A stretch of 64,000 nt of DNA from Opitutia bacterium. GTDB taxonomy: Bacteria > Verrucomicrobiota > Verrucomicrobiia > Opitutales > Opitutaceae. The notes beneath the pieces are model-generated. The model was not told the DNA's origin. It saw nothing but the letters and a program-made list of their open reading frames with translations, and made no database searches. Positions 27,623 through 37,447 of this stretch are shown piece after piece (positions within the stretch are counted from its first letter, which is position 1; every line of letters begins with the position of its first letter). The position numbers were made by a program, and so were the translations under genes. The stretch lies in contig JACRHT010000016.1 of the NCBI GenBank assembly GCA_016217545.1, forward strand, positions 744,001 to 808,000. The letters run 5' to 3'.

Positions 27623-30125
27623 TCCGCCGCACGCGCACGGGAGCGCTCACGGCAGTGCCCGCGAGGTTGTGCGCGATCACTGAATAATTTCCCGGCAACG
27701 CCTCGCTGGCGACCAAGTGCAAAGTCGCACTCGTCGCTCCGGGGAGCACTTCGCCATCGCGCAGCCACTGGAATTCGATCGCTGGCGTGCCCACAAATTC
27801 CGCCACGAGCACCAAACCCTCGCCCGCACCCAATTCGCGCGCGGCCGGCAGCGGCGTTTTCAAATGCGGCGTCTGCGCTCCGCGGATGCTGCCTTCTGGC
27901 GGCGCGCCCGACCAAGTGAACGACGCGCTGCGATCGACCGCCACGTGTCCGCGCAGATCGCTCACGGCGGCGGAGAAAACAACCGTCTCTCCCGGCGCAA
28001 TGTCGGGCGGCGGCTGCCAGAAGACGCGATACGGCGGCGCGTCGTCCGTGCCGATCAATTCGGACTGCCCCGGCCGCGAGGCGCGCGTGAACGTGAAAGT
28101 CACCTCAGCAACGTCATCGCTCCCGGCCACCTCGGCGCGGATTTCCTGACGGAGCGGGAAAATGGTTCCTTCGATCTCGCGCGAGCCGTTTACGAGCGTC
28201 GCTCCCGCCGGTGGCGCTACCAGCGTCACGCGCGGCGCCGCTGTAGACTCAAGCGGCCGCTTGGCACGCCAGAGACCGAACTGCAGGGGCGCGAGCGTCA
28301 CCGTTGCGCTGCCGGACGCGTCGAGCTCCAAGTCGCCGGCCGCCTCGCTCGTGGCGGAGTCGAAAAGCCCGGCGAATCGCGCCCGCGCCGGCTGGCTCGT
28401 TGGCACTCGCGTCGTGACCGTGTCGGTGCGCGAGTTGTTGAACACCGCCAGATATTCGACGCGCTCCGTGCGATCTACGCGGGAAAACGCGAAGACATTG
28501 GGCGAGTCCGTCGCCCGCAGCAGCATCGCACCCGTGCGCAGGGCGGCGTGTTGCGCGCGCAATTTCGCGAGCGCGGCGACCAGGCGGTAAAGCGGGTGTT
28601 GCGGGTCGAATTTGTCATCGGCGCCGGTGCGCTGGGTGCCGAGCAACGTCGCCTGACGAAATTCGCCGGCCTGCGCCGGAAACATGTCCTCCCGCGCGTG
28701 ATCGTGGTCGCCGCCGCGCCCGATCATGCCCTGCTCATCGCCGTAGTAGATCACGGGCTGCCCGCGGGAGAGGAGCAACAGTCCGTGCGCGAATTTCGTC
28801 AGATCGGTCAGCAGCGCCGACGACGCGGTCGGGTTGTCCGTGACGAGATTGAAACCGAAGCGACCCGCGTCGTGATTGCCGAGGAAAGTCGTCGTCGAAT
28901 GCACGTTGCTGTCGTGGTCCGTGTAGTAGTCGTCGCGCTCGAAGAAAGCCCGGAGCGCCGCGGCCGATTCCGCCCGCGAAACGTAGGCGCGCGCGGCACC
29001 GCAGAAGCCGAAATCGAGTGTCGCATCCAGCGGCCAGGCGACCGAGAAGCCGCTCAGGTAAGCCGCGTCGCCGCCCTGCCCCACCACTTCGCCGAATTCG
29101 AGGAACTCCGGCCGGCCGCGCGCGCGGGCGGCAGCACGCATGGCCGGCGCGAAGGCTTGCCAGAACTCCGCGTTGACGTGCTTCGCCGTGTCGATGCGGA
29201 AGCCGTCCACGCCGATGTCCTCGATCCAATGGCGAAACACCTCGATGAAACCGCGCACGACGCGCGGATGCTCGGTCATGATCCCGTCGAGGCCGCGAAA
29301 ATCGCTGTAGATCGCCGATTCGGGCGCGGCTTTGCTCAAGTCGCCGCGATTGTGGTAGAGCGTCGGGTCGTTGAGCCACGCGGGATTCTTCACGTTCTCC
29401 TGCCCCGGAGGCACGAGCGGACGGCGCGGGAAACTGCGTTCGACCGAGAGCGCGGGAAACGCCGCGGGATCGTTCAAGCCGTTGTAGGCCGCCGCACGGA
29501 GATCGAACGGCTGCCCTGCGGCGTCGCGATACGGGGCCGTCTTCGTGTCCACGTAGTCGGTGCCGTCGGCGTAGCGAATCACGTCGGCGGTGTGGTTCAC
29601 CACGATGTCCATGGTGACGCGGATGCCGCGCGCGTGCGCGGCGTCGACGAACGCCTGAAACTCCGCGTCGGTGCCGAGGTGCGGGTCGATGTGCAGGAAA
29701 TCCAGCCCCCAGTAGCCGTGATAGCCGGTGGTTTGCCGCCCATCCGGACGCGTGCGCACCGCGAGATTGCGGAACGGCGGTGTCACCCACACGTCCGTGA
29801 TCCCGAGATTCTGCAGATAGTCGAGCCGCGCGGTGAGGCCGACGAAGTCACCGCCGTGAAAATGAGTGAGCCGCGCGGGATCGAATCCGCTCGCCGAGTC
29901 GCCCGCCGGCAATTCGCCGCCGTCGTTTGCGCTCGTCCCGTTGGCGAAGCGATCTGTCAGGACAAAATAGAAAGTCTGTCCTGCGCCCGGATGCGTGAAG
30001 CGCGGCACGACGACGGGTGCGGTCGCAGCATCGGTGGACGGCGTCGCGCACGCGGCAACCGCCCCGAGCGCCACGGTGACAACCAAGCTCACGGTCCGGC
30101 GGGAAACAAAGGGGAGATCGGGCAT
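27618..30125 (-). CDS. Alpha-amylase family (GH13) lipoprotein
   Basis: An 835-aa protein. The N-terminus has a lipobox AVAAC with the acylated Cys at 26, so the enzyme is membrane-anchored. The GH13 barrel has TMDIVVNH (region I), DGFRIDTAKHV with nucleophile Asp312, EFGEV with acid/base Glu346, and FLGNHD with Asp419. After about residue 600 an all-beta domain is followed by Ig-like segments (about 640-835) ending NLAGTAVSAPVRVRRR. It would act on alpha-glucans, which is odd in a pectin locus. The start at ATG 30125 gives the lipoprotein signal. It is transcribed after the TonB receptor gene, separated by a hairpin. Confidence 0.9.
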   Translation of the reverse strand: MPDLPFVSRRTVSLVVTVALGAVAACATPSTDAATAPVVVPRFTHPGAGQTFYFVLTDRFANGTSANDGGELPAGDSASGFDPARLTHFHGGDFVGLTARLDYLQNLGITDVWVTPPFRNLAVRTRPDGRQTTGYHGYWGLDFLHIDPHLGTDAEFQAFVDAAHARGIRVTMDIVVNHTADVIRYADGTDYVDTKTAPYRDAAGQPFDLRAAAYNGLNDPAAFPALSVERSFPRRPLVPPGQENVKNPAWLNDPTLYHNRGDLSKAAPESAIYSDFRGLDGIMTEHPRVVRGFIEVFRHWIEDIGVDGFRIDTAKHVNAEFWQAFAPAMRAAARARGRPEFLEFGEVVGQGGDAAYLSGFSVAWPLDATLDFGFCGAARAYVSRAESAAALRAFFERDDYYTDHDSNVHSTTTFLGNHDAGRFGFNLVTDNPTASSALLTDLTKFAHGLLLLSRGQPVIYYGDEQGMIGRGGDHDHAREDMFPAQAGEFRQATLLGTQRTGADDKFDPQHPLYRLVAALAKLRAQHAALRTGAMLLRATDSPNVFAFSRVDRTERVEYLAVFNNSRTDTVTTRVPTSQPARARFAGLFDSATSEAAGDLELDASGSATVTLAPLQFGLWRAKRPLESTAAPRVTLVAPPAGATLVNGSREIEGTIFPLRQEIRAEVAGSDDVAEVTFTFTRASRPGQSELIGTDDAPPYRVFWQPPPDIAPGETVVFSAAVSDLRGHVAVDRSASFTWSGAPPEGSIRGAQTPHLKTPLPAARELGAGEGLVLVAEFVGTPAIEFQWLRDGEVLPGATSATLHLVASEALPGNYSVIAHNLAGTAVSAPVRVRRR

Positions 30126-30190
30126 GAGCGTCGTGGGTTGCGCGGCAGGTTGATCGTCGCGGGTCAGGCTGAGAGAACCAGTCAAAACGA

Positions 30191-30227
30191 GGCGCGGCCG
30201 GACGCCCCCACGCGTCCTGGCCGCGCC
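30191..30227 (-). terminator. Strong hairpin between TonB receptor and amylase genes
   Basis: GGCGCGGCC (30191-30199) pairs with GGCCGCGCC (30219-30227), with the stem extended by GACGC/GCGTC. There is no clear T run, so it may attenuate or stabilise the transcript rather than end it. Confidence 0.55.
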
Positions 30228-30238
30228 CGTGTAACCAA

Positions 30239-33064
30239 TCAGAAGCGGTAGTTCGCGCCGAGCAGGTAGGTCCGGCCGTAGCGCTGGAATTCCTCGATCT
30301 GCGCGTGGGTCTCGCGATAGGTGCGGTAGGCCGAGTCGGTGAGGTTGTAGGCCTGGAGAAGAATGCCGAGGCCCTTGAGCTTGCCGTCGCGGAACGTGTA
30401 GCCGACCTGGGCGTCCACCACCGCCTCGCCGCTCACGAAACGCAGCGCGCGCGTGTTGGCGAAGGCCGTGATCTCACCGACGAAATCCGAGCGCCAGCGG
30501 CGGCTGACGCGGGCGGAAAATCCGCTCTTCTCGTAGTAGAACGTGAGGCTCGAAACCGTCTTCGACAGACCGGGCAGCATCACGTTGGAGCCGATGTTGG
30601 TGTTATCGATCGTGATCGCGCTCGAATTGCGCGACACGCTGCCGACGAAGCCGAAGCCGTTGAGCGGCTGGGCGACGAGTTGGAGTGGCACGGACACGGT
30701 GAGTTCGAGGCCCTTCAGGTTGCCGCCGCGACCGTTGAGCGGCTGGCTGAAGCGACCGAAGGGCGTCGTCACGGTCGGATCGCCGGCGGTGAACTCGGAG
30801 AAGTCGTAGTGCTCGGTCGTGAGGTCGAAGACGTAGCTCTTGATGTCCTTGTAGAATCCGGCGAGTGCGACGTAGCCCTTGGTCGCGAAATATTTCTCGT
30901 AGGAAATGTCGAAGGCGTTCGCGCGCCACGGATCGAGGCGCGGATTGCCGCCGGTGGCGCTGGGCTCGCCGTTGACGCCGTTGATCGAGAAATCGAGCGA
31001 GGCGCGCATCTGGTCGAGACGCGGACGCGCGACCTGTTTCGCGGCGGCGACGCGCAGCACCTGTTGGTGCGGCAGTTCGAAGGACAGGTTCAGGCTCGGG
31101 AGCACGTCGGTGTATTTCTTGCCGTCGGTGCGGCGCTTGAGCTGGTTCGCGAGCACGGGCTCGCGGCGGTCGACGTAGTCGGCGCTGGAGGATTGATCCA
31201 CGCCGATGACTTGCGCACCGAGGTTGCCGCGGACGTGCACGGCGCCGAGCATCGAGTCGATGTTGAACTGCATGTAAGACGTCGCGAGGTCCTCCATGAC
31301 CTTCCAGCGTTTCGAAGCGAGGTCGGCCGCGGCGCCGGTCGACGAGCCGATGCCGGACGTGCCGTAGCCGGGGTTAAATGGCGCGTAGTTGACGCCGAGC
31401 GCGAGGATCTTGGGCACATTCCAGCTCAGCGCCGCGGGCGTGCCCGCGAAGGCGAGTGTGGAATTCGCGAGCAATGCATCGGACGCGACGGAGAGCGGGA
31501 GGTCGGTGGTCTTCTCGATCAGGCGCTGCTCGGGCTGGTCCTTGACCTTCTGGCGGTCGCCGTAGTTGAAGCCGACTTCGACGTTGTCGAAGAATTTGCT
31601 GAGGCTGCGCGACGCGGTGACGCGGTAGGAAGTGAGTTCGTCCTTGATCGAAGGCACCTTGCCGTAGCCCGCGCGGAAAACCGTCGGCCCGATCTTCACG
31701 GTGCTCGGGTCGGCGTAGTTGAGGCCGTAGGAGACCGTCGGGAAACCGTCCGGCGTGAGATCGTAGGTGACGGTGTCGCCGACCGGCGCGTTGGTGGCGG
31801 AGCGCTGCGAGGCCTGCGTCTCGAGGTTGAGCTCGTGACGCTCGGCCTTCGAGTAACTGATGTCGCCCGTGAGCACCCACTTCGCCGTGCGGTATTGGCC
31901 GTTCCAGCCGATGGCCGAGAGTTTGTCGGTGCGGTCGTTATACATGTTGCGCACCGCCGGGTAGACGTTCGCGACAGTCGCAGAGAGCAGCGCGTTGTTC
32001 GAAAGCTTGCCCGGCGTGAAGGCCAGCGCCTGCACGGGCAGAAACGGTGCAGTGAGGCTACCGCGGTTGCCGTCGAGTCGGGTCTCGATGCCGCGGTTGG
32101 TCTGTTCGCGGCGGAACTTGGAATAATAGGCGTCGATCACCGACGTGAATGACGCGGTCGGACGCCACTCGAGCACGCCCATGAAACCATCGCGCGTGTT
32201 CATGCCGCTGCGGGCAAAAGTCTTGATGCCGCTGGTGAGCGTCGTGCCGGGCACGAAGCCGTTGCGGTTGGCGTTAGCCTGCTGGTTGGTGGACCAGCCG
32301 TAGGTGCCGAATTCCTGGGCGAGAATCGGCGATTCCATGTGCGCGTAGCCAAAGGCGACACCGATGGTCTTCTTGGCGAATTGATCGACGTAGGTCGCGC
32401 TGATGCGATTGCCCGTGGTCTTCGAGTCGGCGCCGAGGTTGTTGAGGGTCTTGCGCTCGCCGCGGACGTTCACCGCGATCGTGCGGTGATTCAGCGAGAG
32501 CGGGCTCATCGTGCGCAGGCCGATCGTGCCGGAGAGGCCCTGGCTGATGAGGCTGGCGTCGGGCGTCTTCTGCACGAGCACACGGTTGATCAGCTCGGAG
32601 GGATATTGGTCGAACTCGACGCCGCGATTGTCGCCCGTGCTCACTTGTTCGCGGCCGTTGAGCAGTGTGGTCGCGAAGTCCGGTGCGAGACCGCGCACGG
32701 AGATGACTTGCGCCGCACCGTCGACACGCTGCGCAGCGAGGCCGGGCAGGCGCGCGACGGACTCGGCGATGCTCACGTCGGGCAGCTTGCCGATGTCCTC
32801 GGCGGTGATGGATTCGACGATGGAGACGGATTCCTTCTTCGCGGCGATCGACGATTCGATGCCGGCGCGAATGCCGGTCACCACGAAGGTGTCGAGTTGC
32901 ACGGTGGCGTCGTCTTTCTGGACAACGGGCACCGGCGATGACGTGGGCGTGGTGGAGCTCGACGGAGCGGTCGTCTGGGCGGACGCGAACACGCCGGCGA
33001 ACGCGGCGGCCGCGAGCGCACTGGCGCGCCGGATGCCGCGGGAGGTGACGGGGGTGATTTGCAT
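30239..33064 (-). CDS. TonB-dependent outer-membrane receptor
   Basis: A 941-aa receptor for import of oligosaccharides across the outer membrane. It has a signal peptide (FAGVFASAQ), a Ser/Thr/Pro linker, then DTFVVTGIRAG as the TonB box region, and a plug with ESVSIVESITAEDIGKLPDV and ISVRGLAPDF. The barrel ends in an aromatic residue (YLLGANYRF), as required for outer-membrane insertion. It resembles the Xanthomonas/Caulobacter-type receptor family (TIGR01782). Position between a GH28 and a GH13 gene suggests pectic or starch oligomers; the substrate is inferred. ATG 33064 is 39 bp after the GH28 stop, so the two genes are likely co-transcribed. Confidence 0.93.
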   Translation of the reverse strand: MQITPVTSRGIRRASALAAAAFAGVFASAQTTAPSSSTTPTSSPVPVVQKDDATVQLDTFVVTGIRAGIESSIAAKKESVSIVESITAEDIGKLPDVSIAESVARLPGLAAQRVDGAAQVISVRGLAPDFATTLLNGREQVSTGDNRGVEFDQYPSELINRVLVQKTPDASLISQGLSGTIGLRTMSPLSLNHRTIAVNVRGERKTLNNLGADSKTTGNRISATYVDQFAKKTIGVAFGYAHMESPILAQEFGTYGWSTNQQANANRNGFVPGTTLTSGIKTFARSGMNTRDGFMGVLEWRPTASFTSVIDAYYSKFRREQTNRGIETRLDGNRGSLTAPFLPVQALAFTPGKLSNNALLSATVANVYPAVRNMYNDRTDKLSAIGWNGQYRTAKWVLTGDISYSKAERHELNLETQASQRSATNAPVGDTVTYDLTPDGFPTVSYGLNYADPSTVKIGPTVFRAGYGKVPSIKDELTSYRVTASRSLSKFFDNVEVGFNYGDRQKVKDQPEQRLIEKTTDLPLSVASDALLANSTLAFAGTPAALSWNVPKILALGVNYAPFNPGYGTSGIGSSTGAAADLASKRWKVMEDLATSYMQFNIDSMLGAVHVRGNLGAQVIGVDQSSSADYVDRREPVLANQLKRRTDGKKYTDVLPSLNLSFELPHQQVLRVAAAKQVARPRLDQMRASLDFSINGVNGEPSATGGNPRLDPWRANAFDISYEKYFATKGYVALAGFYKDIKSYVFDLTTEHYDFSEFTAGDPTVTTPFGRFSQPLNGRGGNLKGLELTVSVPLQLVAQPLNGFGFVGSVSRNSSAITIDNTNIGSNVMLPGLSKTVSSLTFYYEKSGFSARVSRRWRSDFVGEITAFANTRALRFVSGEAVVDAQVGYTFRDGKLKGLGILLQAYNLTDSAYRTYRETHAQIEEFQRYGRTYLLGANYRF

Positions 33065-33103
33065 GATGGCCTCGGGGGTTAGGGGAAAATCAGGAGCTCG
33101 CGC

Positions 33104-34591
33104 TCAGAGCCGGATCGGGAGCTTGGCGGTGCCTTCGGGCGTCGCTGGCGGGTGCTCGGGCAGCGTCTGGCCGTTGACGTGGACGTTCTCGAGTCGCAGC
33201 GACACGGCATTGCGGAGAAAGAGCGGCTCCTTGGCGTGCGCGATCGAAACATTGCGCAACAGCACGTCCTCGATCGGGGACTGCGGCGTGCCTTCGGCGA
33301 ACACGGCGTAGTTGGTCGCGTTCGCGCACGTGACGTCCTCGATCACGAAATCCCGGTAAGCCGTCGGCGCGTTGCCACCGCGATAACTGTGGTAGTTCGT
33401 CTCGAAGCGCACGACGCCGGCCCGCGACAGATCGATGGCCACGCGCCGCACGCGAACGTTCTCGATGAAGCCGCCGCGGTCCGCGTTCGACTTGAAATAG
33501 ATGCACGACTCGCCCTCCTCCACCCGGCAATCCTCCATGAACACGTGGCGGACACCGGCGGACATCTCGCTGCCGATGCACAGCGCGTTGATCTTCGACT
33601 GGAAGACGCAGTGGCGGATGACGACGTTCTCGGTGCGGCGGCCGTCGCGCCACGCGTCGGCGTCGCGTCCGGCCTTCAATGCGATGCCGTCGTCGCCGGT
33701 CAGGAACCGGCAGTTTTCGATCAGCACATCCGTGCACGAGTCGGGATCGCAACCGTCGTTGTTGATCAGCAGGCTCTCGACCGTGACGCCGCGCACCGTG
33801 ACGTTCGTGCAGAACGTCGGGTGGATGACCCAGAACGGCGCGTCCTTAAAGGTTACGCCCTCGATGAGCACGTTCCGGCACTCGTAGGGCTGGATCAAAC
33901 TCGGGCGCAGGTAATAGCCCTCGCCGAACTGCCGCTCGGCCAGCGGCGCGCCCTCGGCGCCCATGCGGCGACTGATCTCCTGGCCACGATCCTGGAGCTT
34001 CGAAATGTCCATCGCCCATTGGCGAAATTCCTGGCGCGCGTTGCCGTCGATCGTGCCACGCCCGGTGATCGCCACATTCTCCGCGCCACGCGCGTAGATC
34101 ATCGGCGAGTAATTGTGGAGAATCACGCCCTCCCAACGCGTCAGCACCGCCGGCAGAAAATCCGCCGGGCGACCGCTGAAGCGCAGCGTCGCGCCCTCCG
34201 CGAGGTGCAGATCGATGTTGCTCTGGAGGTGGATCGGCCCGTTGAGGAGGTAGGTGCCGGCCGGGACGACGACATGGCCGCCGCCAGCCGCGACGCACGC
34301 TTTGATCGCCGCGCGCACGGCCGGGAGGCTGTCGGTCTTCTCGTCGCCCTTCGCCCCGAACGCCGTGATGTCGAACTCGCGGGCGGGAAACTGCGGGGGC
34401 GTGATGCGCGCGAGAATCGCGGGCACGTCCGCCCAATCGAGCTTCGGCGCAGCGGTCGCGGCGAGTGCCGGAAGCACCAGCACGCCGGTGGCAACGAGCA
34501 CAGCGCCAAACGAGCGGCGGAAAGGCCAGGCGTGGGTTGCTCGGGCGAGCGCGCGGAGGGGTGAAGGGATTTTCAGCCGCGAAAGACTCAT
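33104..34591 (-). CDS. Exported GH28 polygalacturonase-family glycosidase
   Basis: A 495-aa protein with a hydrophobic signal (GAVLVATGVLVLPALAATAA) and a beta-helix fold starting FDITAFGAKGDEKTDS (73-88). NNDGCDPDSC (277-286), TGDDGIALKAGRD (298-310) and IGSEMSAGV (339-347) are the GH28 catalytic and substrate blocks, the acidic residues being Asp282, Asp300 and Asp301. This NDGxDPDSC type is typical of exo-acting or rhamnogalacturonan-related GH28 enzymes. Start ATG 34591 fits the signal; an earlier in-frame start adds 49 odd residues. It shares its upstream region, with candidate operator 34660-34673, with the symporter gene on the other strand. Confidence 0.9.
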   Translation of the reverse strand: MSLSRLKIPSPLRALARATHAWPFRRSFGAVLVATGVLVLPALAATAAPKLDWADVPAILARITPPQFPAREFDITAFGAKGDEKTDSLPAVRAAIKACVAAGGGHVVVPAGTYLLNGPIHLQSNIDLHLAEGATLRFSGRPADFLPAVLTRWEGVILHNYSPMIYARGAENVAITGRGTIDGNARQEFRQWAMDISKLQDRGQEISRRMGAEGAPLAERQFGEGYYLRPSLIQPYECRNVLIEGVTFKDAPFWVIHPTFCTNVTVRGVTVESLLINNDGCDPDSCTDVLIENCRFLTGDDGIALKAGRDADAWRDGRRTENVVIRHCVFQSKINALCIGSEMSAGVRHVFMEDCRVEEGESCIYFKSNADRGGFIENVRVRRVAIDLSRAGVVRFETNYHSYRGGNAPTAYRDFVIEDVTCANATNYAVFAEGTPQSPIEDVLLRNVSIAHAKEPLFLRNAVSLRLENVHVNGQTLPEHPPATPEGTAKLPIRL

Positions 34592-34659
34592 GCGGGGTGG
34601 TCGGGGTGGAACGGCCCTCACCTCTGGCCGACCCAGGCGGGGAGTAAAGGGACCGCGGA

Positions 34660-34673
34660 GGTAAATTGTTACC
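34660..34673. promoter_or_regulatory. Candidate pectin-regulon LacI operator, site 2 (best palindrome)
   Basis: GGTAAATTGTTACC contains perfect inverted ends GGTAA and TTACC around ATTG. It is 69 bp upstream of the GH28 gene and 110 bp upstream of the symporter gene, so one site could control both. Confidence 0.68.
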
Positions 34674-34782
34674 CAAGGAGCCTCGACCGACACTGCGAAG
34701 CCACGCGGTGTGCGCGCCGCCACGCATCGATGTTGCATGGTGCTGGCACGCGGGTCAGGGTCCCGCGCGTTTTCCCCGCGCC

Positions 34783-36309
34783 ATGTCCGCCGCCCCCGCG
34801 CTCGCCTCCGCCACGTTCCACTCCTTCGATTGGGTGGACTACGCGATTCTCTGCGCCTACCTCGCGGCGAACCTGTTTCTCGGCTGGCGGCTCTCGCGCC
34901 GCCGCCAATCGTCCGAGCACTACTTCCGCGGCGATCGCCGCGTGCGCTGGTGGGCCGCCGGCATCAGCTTCTACGCCACCGCGACCACGAGTATCAGTTT
35001 CATGGCAGTGCCGGCGAAAAGCTACGCGACCGACTGGCGCGCGATCGGCTCGGCGCCGGCGCAGGCGTTCGCGACGCTCGTGATCGCGTTTTGCTTCGTC
35101 GGCGCCCTGCGCCGCCTGAACATCACGACGGTCTTCGAGTATCTCGACCGGCGCTTCGGCGCCGAGGTTCGGCTGCTCGGCGCGACGCTGAGTGTGTTGC
35201 TGAAGGTGTTCGGGCGCATGAGCGTCGTGATGCTGCTGCCGTCGCTCGCGCTCGCATCGCTCACCGGCTTCAACGTCTATGCGTGCATCGCGCTGCTCGG
35301 CGGCGTGACGGTGGCTTACGCGATGCTCGGCGGGTTCGTCGCGGTGCTTTGGACCGACGTGTTTCAATTCGTCGTGGTGTTCGGCGGCGTCGCTCTCGCG
35401 TTGTGCTACATGGCGGCGGGCGTGCCGGGCGGCTTCGGCGGCATCTGGGAAATCGGCCTGCGCGAGGGCAAGTTGGCCGCCGTGTCCTGGGAATGGAATT
35501 TCACCGATCCGACCGTGTGGGTGTTCGCCGGCCTGATGGCGCGCACGGTTTTCTTCCAACTCAGCGACCAATCGCTGATGCAACGCGTCTTCGCGACGGC
35601 CGATGAGCGCGCCGCGCGGCGCACGGTCGCGCTCGGCGCGCTGCTCGGACTGCCGAGTTCGGTGCTGTTCTTCTTCGTCGGCACCGCGCTGTTCGCCTTC
35701 TACCGCGGTCACACGCCGCCGCCGGCCGACATGGCGAACGACGCCATCTTCCCCTACTTCATCGTCAACGAACTGCCGCACGGAGTCGTCGGGCTGGTCA
35801 TCGCCAGCGTGCTCGCCTCGGCGATGGGTGCGCTGAGCAGCGACGTGAACTCCGCCGCCACGATCGTCGCCACCGATTTCCTGCCGCTCTGGCGCCGTGA
35901 GCCGAGCGACTCGATCCGGCTGCGCGTCGCGCGCGTCGCAACCGTGGCCGCCGGCTGCGCCGCGACGGCGATGGCCGCGTATCTCGCCAGCCTGAATGTC
36001 CCGTCGCTTTGGGATCAGGTTTTGAAACTCGCCGCGCTGATCGGCGGCGGTCTGCCCGGCGTATTCGCGCTCGGCCTGCTCACCCGCCGCGCCAACTCTC
36101 CCGGCGTCATCGTCGGCGCGCTCGCCAGCATCGCCGCCACCGCGGGCCTGCAAATGTTCACGAGCATCAACCCGTTCTTCCAGGGCTTCGCCGCGCTCGT
36201 GACCTGCGTCGTCACGGGCTACGCCACCAGCCTGCTGTTCCAACGCAGCCGCCCGCCGCGCGATTTGCGCGGCTTGACGCTCTGGGATCTGTCGCGAACC
36301 GCTAAATGA
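34783..36309 (+). CDS. Sodium/solute symporter (SSS family)
   Basis: A 508-aa symporter with about 13 membrane helices. FHSFDWVDYAILCAYLAANL starts helix 1; WWAAGISFYATATTSISFMA (about 57-76) is the SSS family's sodium-site region in the broken first helix. ALSSDVNSAATIVATDFL (about 351-368) is the second sodium-site helix. It would import a uronic acid or sugar released by the neighbouring enzymes using a sodium gradient; the substrate is inferred from context only. The start ATG 34783 begins MSAAPALAS and is preferred over an upstream frame of unconserved residues. It is divergent from the GH28 gene, and its stop overlaps the lacI stop by 8 bp. Confidence 0.9.
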   Translation: MSAAPALASATFHSFDWVDYAILCAYLAANLFLGWRLSRRRQSSEHYFRGDRRVRWWAAGISFYATATTSISFMAVPAKSYATDWRAIGSAPAQAFATLVIAFCFVGALRRLNITTVFEYLDRRFGAEVRLLGATLSVLLKVFGRMSVVMLLPSLALASLTGFNVYACIALLGGVTVAYAMLGGFVAVLWTDVFQFVVVFGGVALALCYMAAGVPGGFGGIWEIGLREGKLAAVSWEWNFTDPTVWVFAGLMARTVFFQLSDQSLMQRVFATADERAARRTVALGALLGLPSSVLFFFVGTALFAFYRGHTPPPADMANDAIFPYFIVNELPHGVVGLVIASVLASAMGALSSDVNSAATIVATDFLPLWRREPSDSIRLRVARVATVAAGCAATAMAAYLASLNVPSLWDQVLKLAALIGGGLPGVFALGLLTRRANSPGVIVGALASIAATAGLQMFTSINPFFQGFAALVTCVVTGYATSLLFQRSRPPRDLRGLTLWDLSRTAK

Positions 36310-37363
36310 CGTGGTGCCCGGCGCGCTCGTCCGCCGGCAAATAGTGCAGCGTGTGGCCCGGGTGCCATTTGCCCTCGATCGTCAGCGTGATGGGATCCTC
36401 GGGCACGCCGCACTCGTTCCGCTCGACGAGATCGATGAGCTTGTCGACGGCCACGCGACCGATGAGCCGCGCATTTTGGTGAATGCCGGTGATCTGACTC
36501 TCCGGATCGTGCACAGAGAGGCTAATCAGGCCGAGATCCTCCGGCATGCGCAATCCGCGCGCGGCGAGTTGCTGCATCTGCTCCTCCTGCAACAGTGAGA
36601 TCATCACGTCCGGCTTCTCGCGCCGCACCCAGCGCCGCACTTCGTCCGCATCCCAGGTCTGGTAAAGCAATGAGCGCACGCCGGTATCGAAGCCGAGTTT
36701 CTCGCGCTCGATCATGAACGCCGCCTCCCAACGATGCTCGAGCCGCTGGCAAAGCGGCCCATCCATCACGAAACCCGGACGCCGGTAGCCGTTGCGGTGG
36801 CATTCGTGCAGCGCGAGCATCATCGACTGATAGTGGTCGTTCGAAGTCCGATGGAACACCGGATGCGCGATGCTCAGACCGTGCGCCACGACGGAAAAAT
36901 ACTCCCACTTCAGGTCGATCTGCATGCCGAGACGCGGCAGCGGAGTGAGAAACACGCCGCGCACACCGCGCGCGCGCAGCATTTCGCTGAACCGCTGGTT
37001 GCTCATCCCGTCGCGATACAGCCAAAAATGCGACAGCTGGTAACCGCGCGCCGTCGCACGCTCCGTGGCACCATCGAACAAGAGCCGCAACAGCGGCGAC
37101 GGCATCTTCGTCCACCCATCGTGCGTCTGGAATGCCGTCACGTAGGCGAGCACCGGCTGCTGCGCGCCGCTCGTGCGCTTGCGGCGGCGCGTCTGCATCA
37201 GGGCGGAAACAAAAGGATGAGTGCGGTAACCCATTTCCTCCGCAAGCCGCAGCACCTCGGCGCGCGTCGCGGCGGAAATGTTGCCGCGACTGCGCAGGCA
37301 TTTCGACACGGTCGCGACCGACACCCGTGCCCGCTCCGCCACATCTCGCATCGTCACTGGCAT
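36302..37363 (-). CDS. LacI-family transcriptional regulator, pectin locus
   Basis: A 353-aa regulator. The N-terminal helix-turn-helix MPVTMRDVAERARVSVATVS (1-20) and the hinge segment are standard; the rest is a periplasmic-binding-protein-like effector domain (about 70-340, LAYVTAF ... GIHQNARLIGRVAVDKLIDL). The effector is probably a pectin-derived sugar, by context. Start ATG 37363 gives the HTH at the very N-terminus; longer frames would place 81 residues before it. GGTAACGATTTGCC, 85 bp upstream, is the third copy of the predicted operator, which suggests autoregulation. It is a paralog of the xylan-locus regulator at 43390-44475. Confidence 0.92.
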   Translation of the reverse strand: MPVTMRDVAERARVSVATVSKCLRSRGNISAATRAEVLRLAEEMGYRTHPFVSALMQTRRRKRTSGAQQPVLAYVTAFQTHDGWTKMPSPLLRLLFDGATERATARGYQLSHFWLYRDGMSNQRFSEMLRARGVRGVFLTPLPRLGMQIDLKWEYFSVVAHGLSIAHPVFHRTSNDHYQSMMLALHECHRNGYRRPGFVMDGPLCQRLEHRWEAAFMIEREKLGFDTGVRSLLYQTWDADEVRRWVRREKPDVMISLLQEEQMQQLAARGLRMPEDLGLISLSVHDPESQITGIHQNARLIGRVAVDKLIDLVERNECGVPEDPITLTIEGKWHPGHTLHYLPADERAGHHVI

Positions 37364-37447
37364 ACGTGAACACGCCGATAGCGCCCGGCGGCGAAAAGGG
37401 AACCTCAATGTCACGCGCGGCGGCATTTTCGCTCGGGAAGCGGGAAA

